A DNA stretch of 64,000 bases from Muribaculaceae bacterium (GCA_017405965.1 JAFQZK010000011.1:1-64000), one strand, 5' to 3'. Shown: positions 1 through 10,007, counted from the first letter of the stretch. Notes: generated from the letters alone by a model not told the origin. Made by a program: numbers and translations.

Positions 1-216
1 GGGCGCCAAGGATTCGCTGTGCTCGTTTTTGTCACTACCTGTCTTTAGGAATCTTGACGCGGACTCGGGAGTTTCCCTTCCTTGTCTCTGCACTGTCAAT
101 TTTCCTCATTGCAAACATTTCAAAGAACTGAGCTTCCCGACCGCGGCCCCTTCAGACAAGGCGTCAAAAAAAACCGCTCACTCAATCGCATGAGTCTCGT
201 GAGCCGAAAAGCGTTG
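1..216 (-). other. Transcribed leader running off the left edge (possible rRNA operon leader)
   Basis: Downstream (leftward) of a good promoter there are about 210 bases with no convincing gene. The minus strand carries GTTCTTTGAAATGTTTGC (bases 111-128), which resembles the GTTCTTTGAAAT element in leaders of Bacteroides 16S rRNA genes as I remember them. The plus-strand open frame at 82-276 has no start context and looks accidental. A 16S rRNA gene just left of the window is an inference; a short ORF leader or another stable RNA is also possible. Confidence 0.35.
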
Positions 217-247
217 CAAAATTACAGCCGCCGAGCAAACCGGCAAA
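217..247 (-). promoter_or_regulatory. Bacteroidota promoter reading left
   Basis: On the minus strand TTTG (244-247) is followed by exactly 19 bases and then TAATTTTG (217-224), the TTTG-N19-TAnnTTTG layout of primary-sigma promoters in Bacteroidota. It drives the leader that exits the window. Confidence 0.6.
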
Positions 248-294
248 ACATTTCGGCAGGAAAATCTAATAAATAACATACGTTAACAAATTTA

Positions 295-331
295 TGGCGG
301 TGTTTTATCGGTAAACAATAAAACACCGCCA
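295..331. terminator. Strong hairpin terminator
   Basis: A 14-bp perfect stem (TGGCGGTGTTTTAT pairing with ATAAAACACCGCCA) has a 9-base loop. T5 follows on the plus side and a U-rich stretch on the minus side. It separates the radical SAM gene (minus) from the next minus promoter, so it most likely ends the radical SAM transcript. Confidence 0.75.
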
Positions 332-358
332 TTTTTGGCTATTTTTCTATCTCTGCTA

Positions 359-1138
359 TCAGGCGTTCACCTGGACTTTGATGCCGGCATCGCGGAATCG
401 CTGTGCAACGCGCTCGAGTTCCTCCTTGGAAACCTTCTCAAGATTCTCGGCAGGCGTCTTGCGGTCAATGCTGTAGAGCATCACCTCGCGCGGTTGGATC
501 TGCTTGTAAGCGTCCAACAGGGCGTCCAGTTCCTCGTCGGTAGTGTTGTCGAAGTGCTTGCCCTCATACTCTCCCCTGAGCATAATCGTCTGCACGATAC
601 ACTTCCCGTTGTATTTCTTGAGGTCAGCGATGACGCCCTCGGGGATGCAGTTGGGCGAAGTGGGGCGATTGATGGCAATGAAGGTGTGCGCGATTGCGCT
701 GTCCAGCTTCAGGATGTTGTTGTCCACCTTGAGCAGGGCATCGGCCACCTCAGCTTTTCCTGCCATGGTGGAATTGCTCAGCACCGACACCTTGGCATCG
801 GGGAAGAATTCGGTGCGCAGCCTCAACACGTCCTCCACCACCTTCTTGAACTCGGGATGCAGGGTGGGCTCACCGTTACCCGAGAAAGTGATGACGTCGA
901 GCGTCTGACCATTGGCTTTCATCTCCTCGAGTTTGCGGCGCAACTGTTTTTTCACGGCTTCTCTTGTGGGCACGCCGTCTTTGCCCGGCCCCTGGGCATT
1001 GAAACCCGCCTCGCAGTAGAGGCAATCAAACGAACAAATCTTGCCGTCGTTAGGCATGAGGTTGATACCGAGCGACATTCCCAACCTGCGGCTGTGGATG
1101 GGACCGTATATCGTCGAATGGAAAAGTACTGTCTGCAT
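359..1138 (-). CDS. Radical SAM protein, TYW1-like (COG0731)
   Basis: This 259-residue protein has the radical SAM cysteine cluster CX3CX2C at C35, C39 and C42 (CSFDCLYC), followed by a glycine/glutamate segment (SGNGEPTLHP, about 105-114) that helps bind S-adenosylmethionine. Length and the N-terminal HSRRLGMSLGINL motif match the COG0731 group, related to the wyosine tRNA-modifying enzyme TYW1. The bacterial members have no settled substrate, so a tRNA or cofactor role is inference. It is a single gene between a terminator on its 3' side and an AT-rich gap on its 5' side. The family call is firm; the reaction is unknown. Confidence 0.85.
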   Translation of the reverse strand: MQTVLFHSTIYGPIHSRRLGMSLGINLMPNDGKICSFDCLYCEAGFNAQGPGKDGVPTREAVKKQLRRKLEEMKANGQTLDVITFSGNGEPTLHPEFKKVVEDVLRLRTEFFPDAKVSVLSNSTMAGKAEVADALLKVDNNILKLDSAIAHTFIAINRPTSPNCIPEGVIADLKKYNGKCIVQTIMLRGEYEGKHFDNTTDEELDALLDAYKQIQPREVMLYSIDRKTPAENLEKVSKEELERVAQRFRDAGIKVQVNA

Positions 1139-1222
1139 GTTATTTAGTTTTAAGTTCAGTTCTAAGTGATATGGCTAGCGGTCAGCCGTATTACACATTA
1201 TATATAATATAAAAAATGGAAA

Positions 1223-1738
1223 TCAGGCTAAATTCAGCTGTTGAAGGATGTCATTGACATCGATATGCGACAAGGTGCGACGTTGCTGCAGCATGTCGGC
1301 GAAGGTGTCCATCGCCTTGCGCACCCGCGAATCGGCAAACAGACGCGACATGTTGTTGAACGCCTCGTCAAAGATGGGCTCGACCTCATCACGCTCGAGC
1401 TGACAGAAGTCACGTCCGTCCTCAAAGGCGGCATTGAACAGCTCGTCACGCAACTCGTTGTCCACGGCCTCGTTGTCAAGTATCATGCGGCGACACAGGG
1501 CGTTAGCTACAGCCAGCCCCACCGAGATACGATAATGGCTCAAGATATACTGCCATGCCCCGCGGGGTGACAGACGCGGATTGCCGGCAAAGAAGTACTC
1601 GGGTGTGAATTGGATACATCCCGGGCCACCGGTGTCGAGCGACACTGCCGTAAACAGATCCTCAGCATCAAACACTGCCAACCCAAGCGCCATGCCAGCT
1701 GCGCCGTAGCACTTGTCCAATTCATCACGATATTTCAT
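1223..1738 (-). CDS. Conserved hypothetical protein downstream of RNase HI
   Basis: I do not recognise a family. The 171-residue product is acidic, lacks a signal peptide or membrane segment, and its C-terminal half looks helical (an aromatic/acidic stretch, then DTFADMLQQR and a final NDILQQL). The frame is open upstream to 1843. An ATG at 1774 overlaps the stop of the RNase HI gene as ATGA, while the ATG at 1738 is preceded by AAGGAAA and begins the compact part (MKYRDELDKCYG); I chose the latter with low certainty. It is clearly co-transcribed with the RNase HI gene. Confidence 0.55.
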   Translation of the reverse strand: MKYRDELDKCYGAAGMALGLAVFDAEDLFTAVSLDTGGPGCIQFTPEYFFAGNPRLSPRGAWQYILSHYRISVGLAVANALCRRMILDNEAVDNELRDELFNAAFEDGRDFCQLERDEVEPIFDEAFNNMSRLFADSRVRKAMDTFADMLQQRRTLSHIDVNDILQQLNLA

Positions 1739-1770
1739 TACAATCGGTTTTTCCTTCATCGCTTTCATCG

Positions 1771-2415
1771 TCATTTGCGCCCGAAGTCGGCCGGAATCTC
1801 TCCCCACTCGGCGGTATTCCACTTGAGCAGAGCGTTGGGCCACGTGTGGGTAGCCAGCCAGCGCTCGGCACGTCCAATGATTTCAAACAACCGGGCATTG
1901 GCATCGGTGCGAGCCAACTTGGTGCGACATTGCTTTGCCCTGATCCATGACAACGCCGTCTTGCTGTCACTGTAGATGGCCGTGTGGTCATTTTTCTGGT
2001 TGTGGAACAACGCCAGGGCATGGACAATGGCCAGGAACTCTCCGATATTGTTGGTGGCATCGGGGAACGGTCCTTGTCGGAACAGTTCGGCCCCGGTAGG
2101 CACGTCCACACCACGGTACTCCATGATGCCGGGATTACCCGAGCAAGCCCCGTCCACAGCGATGCTGTCGTGAACCACACCGGGGATGGCGTCATAGTTT
2201 ACGAACTCGCGCGGCGCACGGGCAATGGCACGCAGGATGTCCATCTCCCCGGGGTCGTTGCGGAAAGCCTCAACGGCCTCTTCCTGAGTGTTGAACCCCT
2301 TGTAGCGGGCACCGGGAAACCCCTTGACACGCAACTCGCATTCGGCCCACGAGTCACAGATGCCAGGTTCGGTTCCCTGCCACACCACATACCACTTGTG
2401 CTTATCGCTTGACAT
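1771..2415 (-). CDS. rnhA: Ribonuclease HI with N-terminal viroplasmin-like domain
   Basis: The 214-residue protein cleaves RNA in RNA-DNA hybrids. Residues about 6-50 (WYVVWQG, then FNTQEEAVEAF) form the caulimovirus viroplasmin-like hybrid-binding domain found in eukaryotic RNase H1 and Bacillus halodurans RNase H. The catalytic domain follows with the Asp of AVDGACSGNPG, the Glu of NIGEFLAIVHAL, the Asp of IYSDSKTALSW and the C-terminal GEIPADFGRK, which matches the last metal-binding Asp of the B. halodurans enzyme. The start at 2415 (MSSDKHKW) is preferred over the upstream 2448 because it lies 30 bases after the -7 element. Confidence 0.93.
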   Translation of the reverse strand: MSSDKHKWYVVWQGTEPGICDSWAECELRVKGFPGARYKGFNTQEEAVEAFRNDPGEMDILRAIARAPREFVNYDAIPGVVHDSIAVDGACSGNPGIMEYRGVDVPTGAELFRQGPFPDATNNIGEFLAIVHALALFHNQKNDHTAIYSDSKTALSWIRAKQCRTKLARTDANARLFEIIGRAERWLATHTWPNALLKWNTAEWGEIPADFGRK

Positions 2416-2445
2416 GAATCCTTTTCTACAGATTGCTTGAAACGA

Positions 2446-2477
2446 CAAAATTACATCAAATTTCTGAAAACGGCAAA
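2446..2477 (-). promoter_or_regulatory. Promoter of the RNase HI operon
   Basis: On the minus strand TTTG (2474-2477) precedes TAATTTTG (2446-2453), with 20 bases between the TTG and TAnnTTTG. It lies between the end of aroK and the RNase HI start and supports the 2415 start codon. Confidence 0.65.
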
Positions 2478-2514
2478 TCCGGGGATTTACTGGACCAGAG
2501 GCCGATGTCGCCCA

Positions 2515-3048
2515 CTACTCCTGCAACAATGCTGCCAGACGGCAGGCGGTGCGCTCGGTGGCCTCGGCAGTCTCGATGTCGGTGGAGTCGAATCTCATCT
2601 GAGCCTGACTGTAAAACGGCGTTCGGGCTTGCAGTTCGGCCTTGACCAGGGGCAGCACATCCTCGTCAGGGAGATGACAGACCTTGGGACGTTTGCACTT
2701 CTGCTCGGGCACGAGAAGACGGGCGGTGATGCGCTCGGGACTGGTAGTGAGCCAAACGGTGATGCCAGCCTGTTTCATCAGCGCCATATTGTCTCCGTGG
2801 CAGGGGGTGCCGCCACCGGTGCCAATGATGACATCGGTCATCGTCGCCGTGTCTTGCAGTGCCTGGATTTCCAATTCCCTGAAACGAGTCTCACCCAATT
2901 CCTCAAAGATGCTGTTGATTGACATGCCTTGACGGGCTTCAATCACCTCGTCAAGGTCGATATAGTGCATACCCATCTGCCGGGCAAGCACTTCGCCCAG
3001 CGTGGTCTTGCCACAACCCATATAGCCAATGAGGTAAACCGGTTTCAT
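2515..3048 (-). CDS. aroK: Shikimate kinase
   Basis: This 177-residue P-loop kinase phosphorylates shikimate at the 3-hydroxyl in the chorismate pathway. It has a Walker A motif near the N-terminus (GYMGCGKTT), the Asp of IDLDEVIEA and the GTGGGTP shikimate-binding loop, and RFRELE carries the conserved Arg. The length is typical. The start is the ATG at 3048, whose ATGA overlaps the stop of the upstream epimerase; the longer frame to 3072 is not needed. It is the last gene of the miaB-to-aroK cluster. The enzyme for the next pathway step, AroA, lies separately at 11.5-12.8 kb. Confidence 0.94.
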   Translation of the reverse strand: MKPVYLIGYMGCGKTTLGEVLARQMGMHYIDLDEVIEARQGMSINSIFEELGETRFRELEIQALQDTATMTDVIIGTGGGTPCHGDNMALMKQAGITVWLTTSPERITARLLVPEQKCKRPKVCHLPDEDVLPLVKAELQARTPFYSQAQMRFDSTDIETAEATERTACRLAALLQE

Positions 3049-4055
3049 AGCCATCCCGCCTCGCGGTACCATGCTACAGCCTCGCGAATGCCGTCACGCA
3101 GAGAATACTTGGGACGGAAATTGAAGTCGCGCTGCGCGTCGCTGGTGTCGCACTGCCAGTTGCGCTGTTTCAGGATTTTGAACTTGTCGCGGTTCAGGGT
3201 GCTCGCCTTCATCGTCACCTTGCCCACAAACTCGGCCACATGACACACGATCTTGACCAGCCACAAGGGACAGGTCACCGGAATGACGAATTTCTTGCCG
3301 AGTTCCTCACACACGATTTTGCGGAACTCCTGTTGTGTGTATGCCTTGTCTTCGCTGATGAAATAGGCTTTGCGCAGCGGGCCCTTCTCCAACGCGTCCA
3401 TCACACCCGTCACCAGGTCCTTGACATAGATGAAGGTGAGCATCTGCTTTTTAAAGCCCACGCTGAAGTCAAAACCGCGTTTTATGCTCTTGATCATCAG
3501 GTAATAATCACGCTCGTGCGGCCCATAGACTCCCGTGCAGCGGAAAATGGTATAAGGAAAACCCTCGACACTCTGCAGATAGGTCTCGCCCTTGAGTTTC
3601 GACACGCCGTAGAAAGTGTTGGGCAAGGGGATATCGGTCGATTTGATCGGCTGATAGGTCTTCTCGTCGCCAGGCCCCATGACACTGAGGCTGCTCATCA
3701 TCAGGAACACGTCAGGAGTCATCACGGTCTCCTGCAGGGCATCGACCAACGTGCGCAGGTAACCATAGTTGACCGATTCAAAGTCAAGGTAATTGGTGCT
3801 CTTGGTTACGCCCAGGTTGTGGACGATATAATCCCACCTGCCCCACTCGCCCATGTGGTCACGCAGCGTTTCCTCCAGGCGGTCCTGGTCGGTATAGTCC
3901 AGTTCGATGAAATGGATGCGCTCGTCTTGCAGGAATTCGCGGCTTGTGGTAGAACGCACAGCCGCCCAAGTGTCATAGCCTCGCTCTAGCGCAGCCTCAA
4001 CCAGGAAGCCGCCTATAAAGCCACCGGCTCCGGTGATAAGTATGCTCTTCTTCAT
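3045..4055 (-). CDS. NAD(P)-dependent epimerase/dehydratase
   Basis: This is a 336-residue extended short-chain dehydrogenase. The nucleotide-binding TGAGGFIGG is at residues 8-16, and the catalytic pair appears as YGVSK with its serine in the MMSSLSVMG segment. The substrate is probably a nucleotide-activated sugar or a related small molecule; the sequence does not settle it. Its start overlaps the stop of the preceding GT9 gene by ATGA and its stop overlaps the aroK start by ATGA, so all three are likely translationally coupled. Placement beside LPS-type glycosyltransferases suggests an envelope role. Confidence 0.85.
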   Translation of the reverse strand: MKKSILITGAGGFIGGFLVEAALERGYDTWAAVRSTTSREFLQDERIHFIELDYTDQDRLEETLRDHMGEWGRWDYIVHNLGVTKSTNYLDFESVNYGYLRTLVDALQETVMTPDVFLMMSSLSVMGPGDEKTYQPIKSTDIPLPNTFYGVSKLKGETYLQSVEGFPYTIFRCTGVYGPHERDYYLMIKSIKRGFDFSVGFKKQMLTFIYVKDLVTGVMDALEKGPLRKAYFISEDKAYTQQEFRKIVCEELGKKFVIPVTCPLWLVKIVCHVAEFVGKVTMKASTLNRDKFKILKQRNWQCDTSDAQRDFNFRPKYSLRDGIREAVAWYREAGWL

Positions 4056-5179
4056 TCTTTGGTATCGAGTGATTGATTGTCTTTCCTCCGCTCCATGGCC
4101 AGCTTGGTCAACTTGGTATTATGCTCGACATTATACTCCACAGCCTTGATGACATGCTCGGCGACGTACTCGGGCTTGATGTTCTTCAGGCAAGGGAAGT
4201 CACCGAACTTGCACGGCTTGTCGCCGGTGATGGAGCACGGGCGGCAATCCATGTCAAGCTGGATGTCGTCTTCCACCACTTGATTGTAGCCCAGATAACC
4301 GCAGGCGGGCGATGTCGGCCCCCAAATCGTCATGGCCTGTAGATCCACCAGTGACGCTAGGTGCATATTGGCCGACTCCATCGTGAGCATCAGGTCACAC
4401 TTGCCCAACAAGGCATACTCGTCGATGAACCGGTGCTTGACCTCGGCCATCGAAACGACATTCTTGTACTTGCGGGCAATGGAGCGCAAGGCGATTTTCT
4501 CGGTTTTGCCGCCACCCATGAGGAAAATCCAGTAGTTCTCCTGCTTGATGAGCTCGGCGATGACCTGTTCCATCTGTTCCAGGGGATATGCTTTCTGGCG
4601 GTGCGACGAGAAGGGCGAAATGGCAATCCAGCGCTGTCCCGGTTCCTTCTTGGGAACGATGGGGCTGTCAGGCATCTCGCGGCCCTCATACAGATGGGTG
4701 AAATTATCGGGTGTTTCAAAACCCAGCTCCCTGAACACCCAGCGGTAACGCTCATGGATGGGCGTCACGGGCTCATTGGTCCTGTGGTTGACAAGAGCCC
4801 TGCGTTTAGACTTCTCACGGTTCATGCGAGCGATCTTAGCGCCACGCAATCTCAGGTAGGCATCGATAATCCAGGTGCCTGACACGTTGTGCAGGTCGGC
4901 TACAGCGTCGATGTCATAGAGTTTGTACAGCTGTGCAGCAAGCTTGAGCAATCCGAACAGACCGCTGTGATTCTCGTGGACGTCAAAGTCCACTACTTTC
5001 AGGTTGGCGGGACGGTCATGAAACATCGAAGCGGGCCACTTCTTGGTCAGCATGATGAAGCGCGTGTCAGGGTTGGCCTTACACACGGGATATAACACGG
5101 GAATGGTCATCGCCACATTGCCCAGCACCGAAAGACGCATGACGAGCACGTTGCGGAAAGGTCTTTTGTTCTCTGCCAT
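4052..5179 (-). CDS. Glycosyltransferase family 9 paralogue with catalytic Asp replaced by Asn
   Basis: This 375-residue GT9 protein resembles heptosyltransferases that extend the LPS core. It is a close paralogue of the next gene upstream: both open with NVLV(M/I)RLS-LG-VAMTIPVLYPVC and share KKWPASMFHDRP. In E. coli WaaC the Asp of the MGDV loop is the proposed catalytic base. The upstream paralogue keeps D21 (LGDVAMT), but here the codon is AAT, giving N21 (LGNVAMT). The rest of the fold, including the late GPTSPACGYLGY nucleotide-sugar region, looks intact. It may be an altered or inactive enzyme or a partner subunit. It has its own promoter at 5205-5235. Confidence 0.88.
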   Translation of the reverse strand: MAENKRPFRNVLVMRLSVLGNVAMTIPVLYPVCKANPDTRFIMLTKKWPASMFHDRPANLKVVDFDVHENHSGLFGLLKLAAQLYKLYDIDAVADLHNVSGTWIIDAYLRLRGAKIARMNREKSKRRALVNHRTNEPVTPIHERYRWVFRELGFETPDNFTHLYEGREMPDSPIVPKKEPGQRWIAISPFSSHRQKAYPLEQMEQVIAELIKQENYWIFLMGGGKTEKIALRSIARKYKNVVSMAEVKHRFIDEYALLGKCDLMLTMESANMHLASLVDLQAMTIWGPTSPACGYLGYNQVVEDDIQLDMDCRPCSITGDKPCKFGDFPCLKNIKPEYVAEHVIKAVEYNVEHNTKLTKLAMERRKDNQSLDTKE

Positions 5180-5204
5180 AAAGCACAGGATTTGATTTCA
5201 ATGG

Positions 5205-5235
5205 CAAAGTTAAACAATAAAGGCAAAATATGCAA
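5205..5235 (-). promoter_or_regulatory. Internal promoter for the second GT9 gene
   Basis: On the minus strand TTG (5233-5235), 20 bases, then TAACTTTG (5205-5212). It lies in the 67-base gap between the two GT9 genes, so the distal GT9-epimerase-aroK part can be transcribed independently of miaB. Confidence 0.6.
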
Positions 5236-5246
5236 CAATTAATCGA

Positions 5247-6296
5247 TTATTTGTGCTTGAGAACGTCAAACACTTGATTTATCACCATCTCCGGAGTGAT
5301 TTTTGACAAGCATCGGTAGTCGCCGAACTTGCATTCCCGCTCGCCATAGATGGAACACGGACGACACGGCATATCGAGCTGGACATCACAGTCCGAAGTC
5401 TGTCCATACCCCTGAAAACCGCACTCGGGTGCTGTAGCGCCCCAGATGGTGACGGTCTTCACGCCCATGAGCGATGCCAGATGCATGTTGGCCGAGTCCA
5501 TCGTGATCATCAGGTCGCACTTGGCCAGCAGAGCATATTCGTCAACAAAGCCGTGCTTGATCTCGGCCATTGAAATGACATTCTTGTTTTCGCGGGCGAT
5601 CTTGCGCAATGCGATTTTCTCGTCCTTACCCCCACCCATGAGGAAAACCCAGTAATGCTCCTCGCGGCTCAATCTTGCCACCACCTGCCTCATCAGGTCC
5701 AGGGGATATACCTTGCCTTCATGAGCCGAAAATGGCGAAACGGCGATCCAGCGCTGACCGGGTTTCTTGTCAAGGATGAGAGGGCTGACGGGCGCATCCT
5801 TGCCGTCATACAGGCGGGTGAAATCATCGGGTGCCGACAGCCCTAACCGTGTGAATACCGCACGATAGCGGTCGATGGTGGGTGTGACAGGCTGGTCACT
5901 GCGATGGTTGATGAGGGCCTTGCGGCGGGCACGCTCCTTATCGAGGTGCACGACCGTAATGCCGCGCATCTTGAGCGCAACACCGATGATGCGTGAACGC
6001 AACACATTGTGCAGGTCGGCAACAGCATCAATTCTATATTGGCCACGCAACCGACCGGCAAGTTTCATCAGGCCGAAGAGGCCCTTATGGTCCTTGGTGT
6101 CGATGCCCACCACCATCAAGTTGTCTGGGCGGTCGTGGAACATCGAGGCGGGCCATTTCTTGGTGAGCATGACGAACCGTGTGCCCGGGTTGGCACGGCA
6201 AACCGGGTACAGCACGGGAATGGTCATCGCCACGTCTCCCAGCGCCGAGAGGCGTATGACGAGCACGTTGCGCGGGGCTGCCTCACTTTTTGGCAT
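5247..6296 (-). CDS. Glycosyltransferase family 9 (heptosyltransferase-like)
   Basis: The 349-residue protein has the GT9 N-terminal signature RLSALGDVAMT with the predicted catalytic Asp at D21, and the C-terminal half carries MTMDSANMHLASLMG and a GATAPECGF loop that fits ADP-sugar binding. It should add a heptose or similar sugar to the lipid A core on the cytoplasmic face; the donor is not proven. The N-terminus overlaps the DUF4254 gene by 14 bases. It seems to be the intact member of a tandem duplication. Confidence 0.9.
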   Translation of the reverse strand: MPKSEAAPRNVLVIRLSALGDVAMTIPVLYPVCRANPGTRFVMLTKKWPASMFHDRPDNLMVVGIDTKDHKGLFGLMKLAGRLRGQYRIDAVADLHNVLRSRIIGVALKMRGITVVHLDKERARRKALINHRSDQPVTPTIDRYRAVFTRLGLSAPDDFTRLYDGKDAPVSPLILDKKPGQRWIAVSPFSAHEGKVYPLDLMRQVVARLSREEHYWVFLMGGGKDEKIALRKIARENKNVISMAEIKHGFVDEYALLAKCDLMITMDSANMHLASLMGVKTVTIWGATAPECGFQGYGQTSDCDVQLDMPCRPCSIYGERECKFGDYRCLSKITPEMVINQVFDVLKHK

Positions 6297-6891
6297 ACAG
6301 TACGGGGTTGGTGTCAGGATCGTTGTACATCTTCATCTGCTTGTACACCTTCATGAACTTACGGCCAGCCGCGATATCATCGAGTAACTGGTTGATGGCG
6401 ACCGTGAGATCAATACGCTGCTCAAGCAGCACATCGAGTTTTGCCTGGCACTTGGCGATATGGGCGGCATCGGCGTCACTACGCTCGGTCTGCTCGCGCA
6501 TGTGCCAGATTTTGAGTGCGAGAATCGACAAGCGGTCCACCGCCCAGGCAGGGCTCTCGGTGTTGATGGTGGCGTCAGGAGCGACGTCCACATCGGCATA
6601 TTGACGACGGAAGTAAGCGTCAATCTCCTCCACGAGGTCGGTGCGATCCTGGTTGCTGTGGTCGATGCGACGTTTCAGGGCAAGGGCCTTGACGGGGTCT
6701 ATCGCCTCGTCGCGGATGATGTCCTCGAGGTGCCATTGAACGGCGTCAATCCAGCACTTGCGGGCCAGGCTGCTCTCAATCGTCCCTTCGTCAAACGGGT
6801 TGTTGAACACGGCATCCACATCGTCGGTGACGTGATAGATTTTCACGGTCTGATCAAATATCTCATTGCACTTATTGGCAAATTCCATCAT
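6283..6891 (-). CDS. DUF4254 family protein
   Basis: This 202-residue soluble, mostly helical protein contains a long helical segment with SPAWAVDRLSILALKIWHM, characteristic of DUF4254. Members commonly sit beside GT9 transferases in Bacteroidota, as here, but I know no defined biochemical function. The gene begins 18 bases after the miaB stop and overlaps the first GT9 gene by 14 bases, placing it inside the same transcript. Start is MMEF at 6891 or 6888. Confidence 0.85.
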   Translation of the reverse strand: MMEFANKCNEIFDQTVKIYHVTDDVDAVFNNPFDEGTIESSLARKCWIDAVQWHLEDIIRDEAIDPVKALALKRRIDHSNQDRTDLVEEIDAYFRRQYADVDVAPDATINTESPAWAVDRLSILALKIWHMREQTERSDADAAHIAKCQAKLDVLLEQRIDLTVAINQLLDDIAAGRKFMKVYKQMKMYNDPDTNPVLYAKK

Positions 6892-6909
6892 CGGTTTTAT
6901 GTTAATCGG

Positions 6910-8283
<1,374 letters not shown>

Positions 8284-8311
8284 GAATATCGCTATTTCAG
8301 ATTTTGACTGG

Positions 8312-8342
8312 CAAAGGTACACATTTTCCCACACTCCCGCAA
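8312..8342 (-). promoter_or_regulatory. miaB promoter
   Basis: On the minus strand TTG (8340-8342), 20 bases, TACCTTTG (8312-8319). The predicted transcription start falls near 8305, about 22 bases before the chosen miaB start, and rules out the longer N-terminus to 8334. Confidence 0.7.
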
Positions 8343-8383
8343 CTACGGGGGCCGTTTCGTGCCGTGCGGCATCACTCGCTCAC

Positions 8384-9955
8384 TCAGTCCAGTTCCATCT
8401 TGTCGATGTCGGGGAGCCACACGCCATCGTTCCACAGCCGGATGACGTTGTTGCCCTCCTGGAGGTCAATGTCCACTCTTATGGTCTGAGGCTTAGACCC
8501 GTCAGTGCCTCTGACGGAATAGGACCCGAGTTGCTTGCCGTTGACCTCAACACGGATTTCGCGCCAATCACCGACAAAGTAATGTAGTGTCATGGTGCGG
8601 CGTCCGGCCTTATCCACACGGACGTTCTGCCACTGGATGTCGTTGCCGGGACGATAGCCCAAGTAGCAGGCGGCGTAACCGCCCGAGGCTGCCGCGTTGG
8701 GAAGATAAACCGCAGTGCACAAGTCGTAGTACCATTGCAGTTCCTGGTATTTGCTCATATAAGCGCTCTCGGCTTCATAGACCTTGCGCTCGAGGCGTTT
8801 CTGCGCCTTTGCCCGATAGATCTTGGTGCCATGGGCGGGGACGTTGATGACCATCGACCCAGTGGCTGTGCCGGCGTCCTTCTGTGCAAAGCAGTCATAT
8901 AGTTCAACCTTGCCGCCCAAGTCAATGGTCTGGAAATCAAGGTTGACGGTTTGGTCGTTGTCGCTGGGGTTATAGACCGCAAAGGCGCGTTCCTTGCCGT
9001 AGAGTTGCTTGATGTCCTTGACCATAATGAAGCTCTCGCCCTGCTTAGCGGCCAGGTAGGCCTGCAGGTGCAAGGGGTCCTGGTTGAGGGCTATGAGGTC
9101 GCGGTTGGTGAGCAACTTGAGTGCCGTTGGCTTTATGGTGGCCATATCACAACCGATGAGCAGCGGCGAGGCCATGATGCACCACATGCCGAAGTGGGTC
9201 TCGTCCTCGGTCTGGGACATGGAGCGGCCCACCTCGAGCATATCCATGTCGTTATAGTGGCCGTCGTGGCAGTAGGCACTCAGGCAAAGGTTCTCGGCAA
9301 GGATTTCCTTGACCGATTTCCAGTTGTCATAGATGTCACCCGTCGTACGCCAGGAGTCGGCGACATCGGCGACCCAGTTGCCGGGATAGGCCCAGCGGCA
9401 GATGTTGAACACGATGTCCTGCTTGCCGCAGTTGCGTATGGCATTGGAAATCTTGGTATATTGCTCCTGTTCATTGAGGCCCAGATGGCGGCCGCCACAC
9501 CAGTCCACCTTGATGAAATCAAAGTCCCAGTCGCGGAAGTAGAGCTGGCAGTCCTGCTCTTCGTGTCCGACAAATCCCACACCGACGCCCCACGCTTGTC
9601 GGTTGCCAGAGCCACAGGTGTTGTCGCCTGCATCGCTGTAGATGCCCGCTTTGAGACCCAGCGAGTGGATGTAGTCCACGAGGGCCCGCATCCCACCGGG
9701 GAAACGCACAGGGTTCAGTTTCAAGCGGCCGTCGTCGCCACGCCCCAGCCAGTAGCCGTCATCGATGTTGATGTAGCGGTATCCGGCCTCCTGCAGCCCG
9801 CTGTTGTGCATGGCGTCGGCCTGCTGGCGGATGAGGTCCTCGTTGATGTCGAGGGCAAAGGTGTTCCATGAGCTCCAGCCCATGGTGGGGGTGCGCTGAG
9901 CTGCTGCCGACAATGCCATTGCCAGCGCAACAAGGATAATCGATAGTCTGTTCAT
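8384..9955 (-). CDS. Secreted GH27 alpha-galactosidase with C-terminal carbohydrate-binding module
   Basis: The 523-residue product starts with a Sec signal peptide ending AAAQ. The GH27 barrel follows, opening with TPTMGWSSWN; the nucleophile is predicted at D151 (FIKVDWCGG) and the acid/base at D207 (TTGDIYDNW). A small all-beta domain, then a region from about residue 390 starting YEAESAY and ending in ELD, looks like a CBM35-type module. It should release terminal alpha-galactose (or, less likely, beta-arabinopyranose) from plant or host glycans in the periplasm or outside. The start at 9955 is chosen because the signal peptide begins there; the frame extends to 10000. Confidence 0.92.
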   Translation of the reverse strand: MNRLSIILVALAMALSAAAQRTPTMGWSSWNTFALDINEDLIRQQADAMHNSGLQEAGYRYINIDDGYWLGRGDDGRLKLNPVRFPGGMRALVDYIHSLGLKAGIYSDAGDNTCGSGNRQAWGVGVGFVGHEEQDCQLYFRDWDFDFIKVDWCGGRHLGLNEQEQYTKISNAIRNCGKQDIVFNICRWAYPGNWVADVADSWRTTGDIYDNWKSVKEILAENLCLSAYCHDGHYNDMDMLEVGRSMSQTEDETHFGMWCIMASPLLIGCDMATIKPTALKLLTNRDLIALNQDPLHLQAYLAAKQGESFIMVKDIKQLYGKERAFAVYNPSDNDQTVNLDFQTIDLGGKVELYDCFAQKDAGTATGSMVINVPAHGTKIYRAKAQKRLERKVYEAESAYMSKYQELQWYYDLCTAVYLPNAAASGGYAACYLGYRPGNDIQWQNVRVDKAGRRTMTLHYFVGDWREIRVEVNGKQLGSYSVRGTDGSKPQTIRVDIDLQEGNNVIRLWNDGVWLPDIDKMELD

Positions 9956-9999
9956 GATTGTGGTGGTCACTGTTCTAGAGGTTAAAGTTTCAGCGACCA

Positions 10000-10007
10000 C
10001 AAATATA
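10000..10007 (-). promoter_or_regulatory. Probable -7 box for the GH27 gene
   Basis: TATATTTG on the minus strand, 44 bases before the start codon. The only upstream TTG is at 16-base spacing, so the -33 element is poor. Confidence 0.4.

Noticed and set aside
82-276. Plus-strand open frame of 64 codons at the left edge
   Set aside because: It has no family signal, crosses a strong promoter on the other strand and looks accidental.
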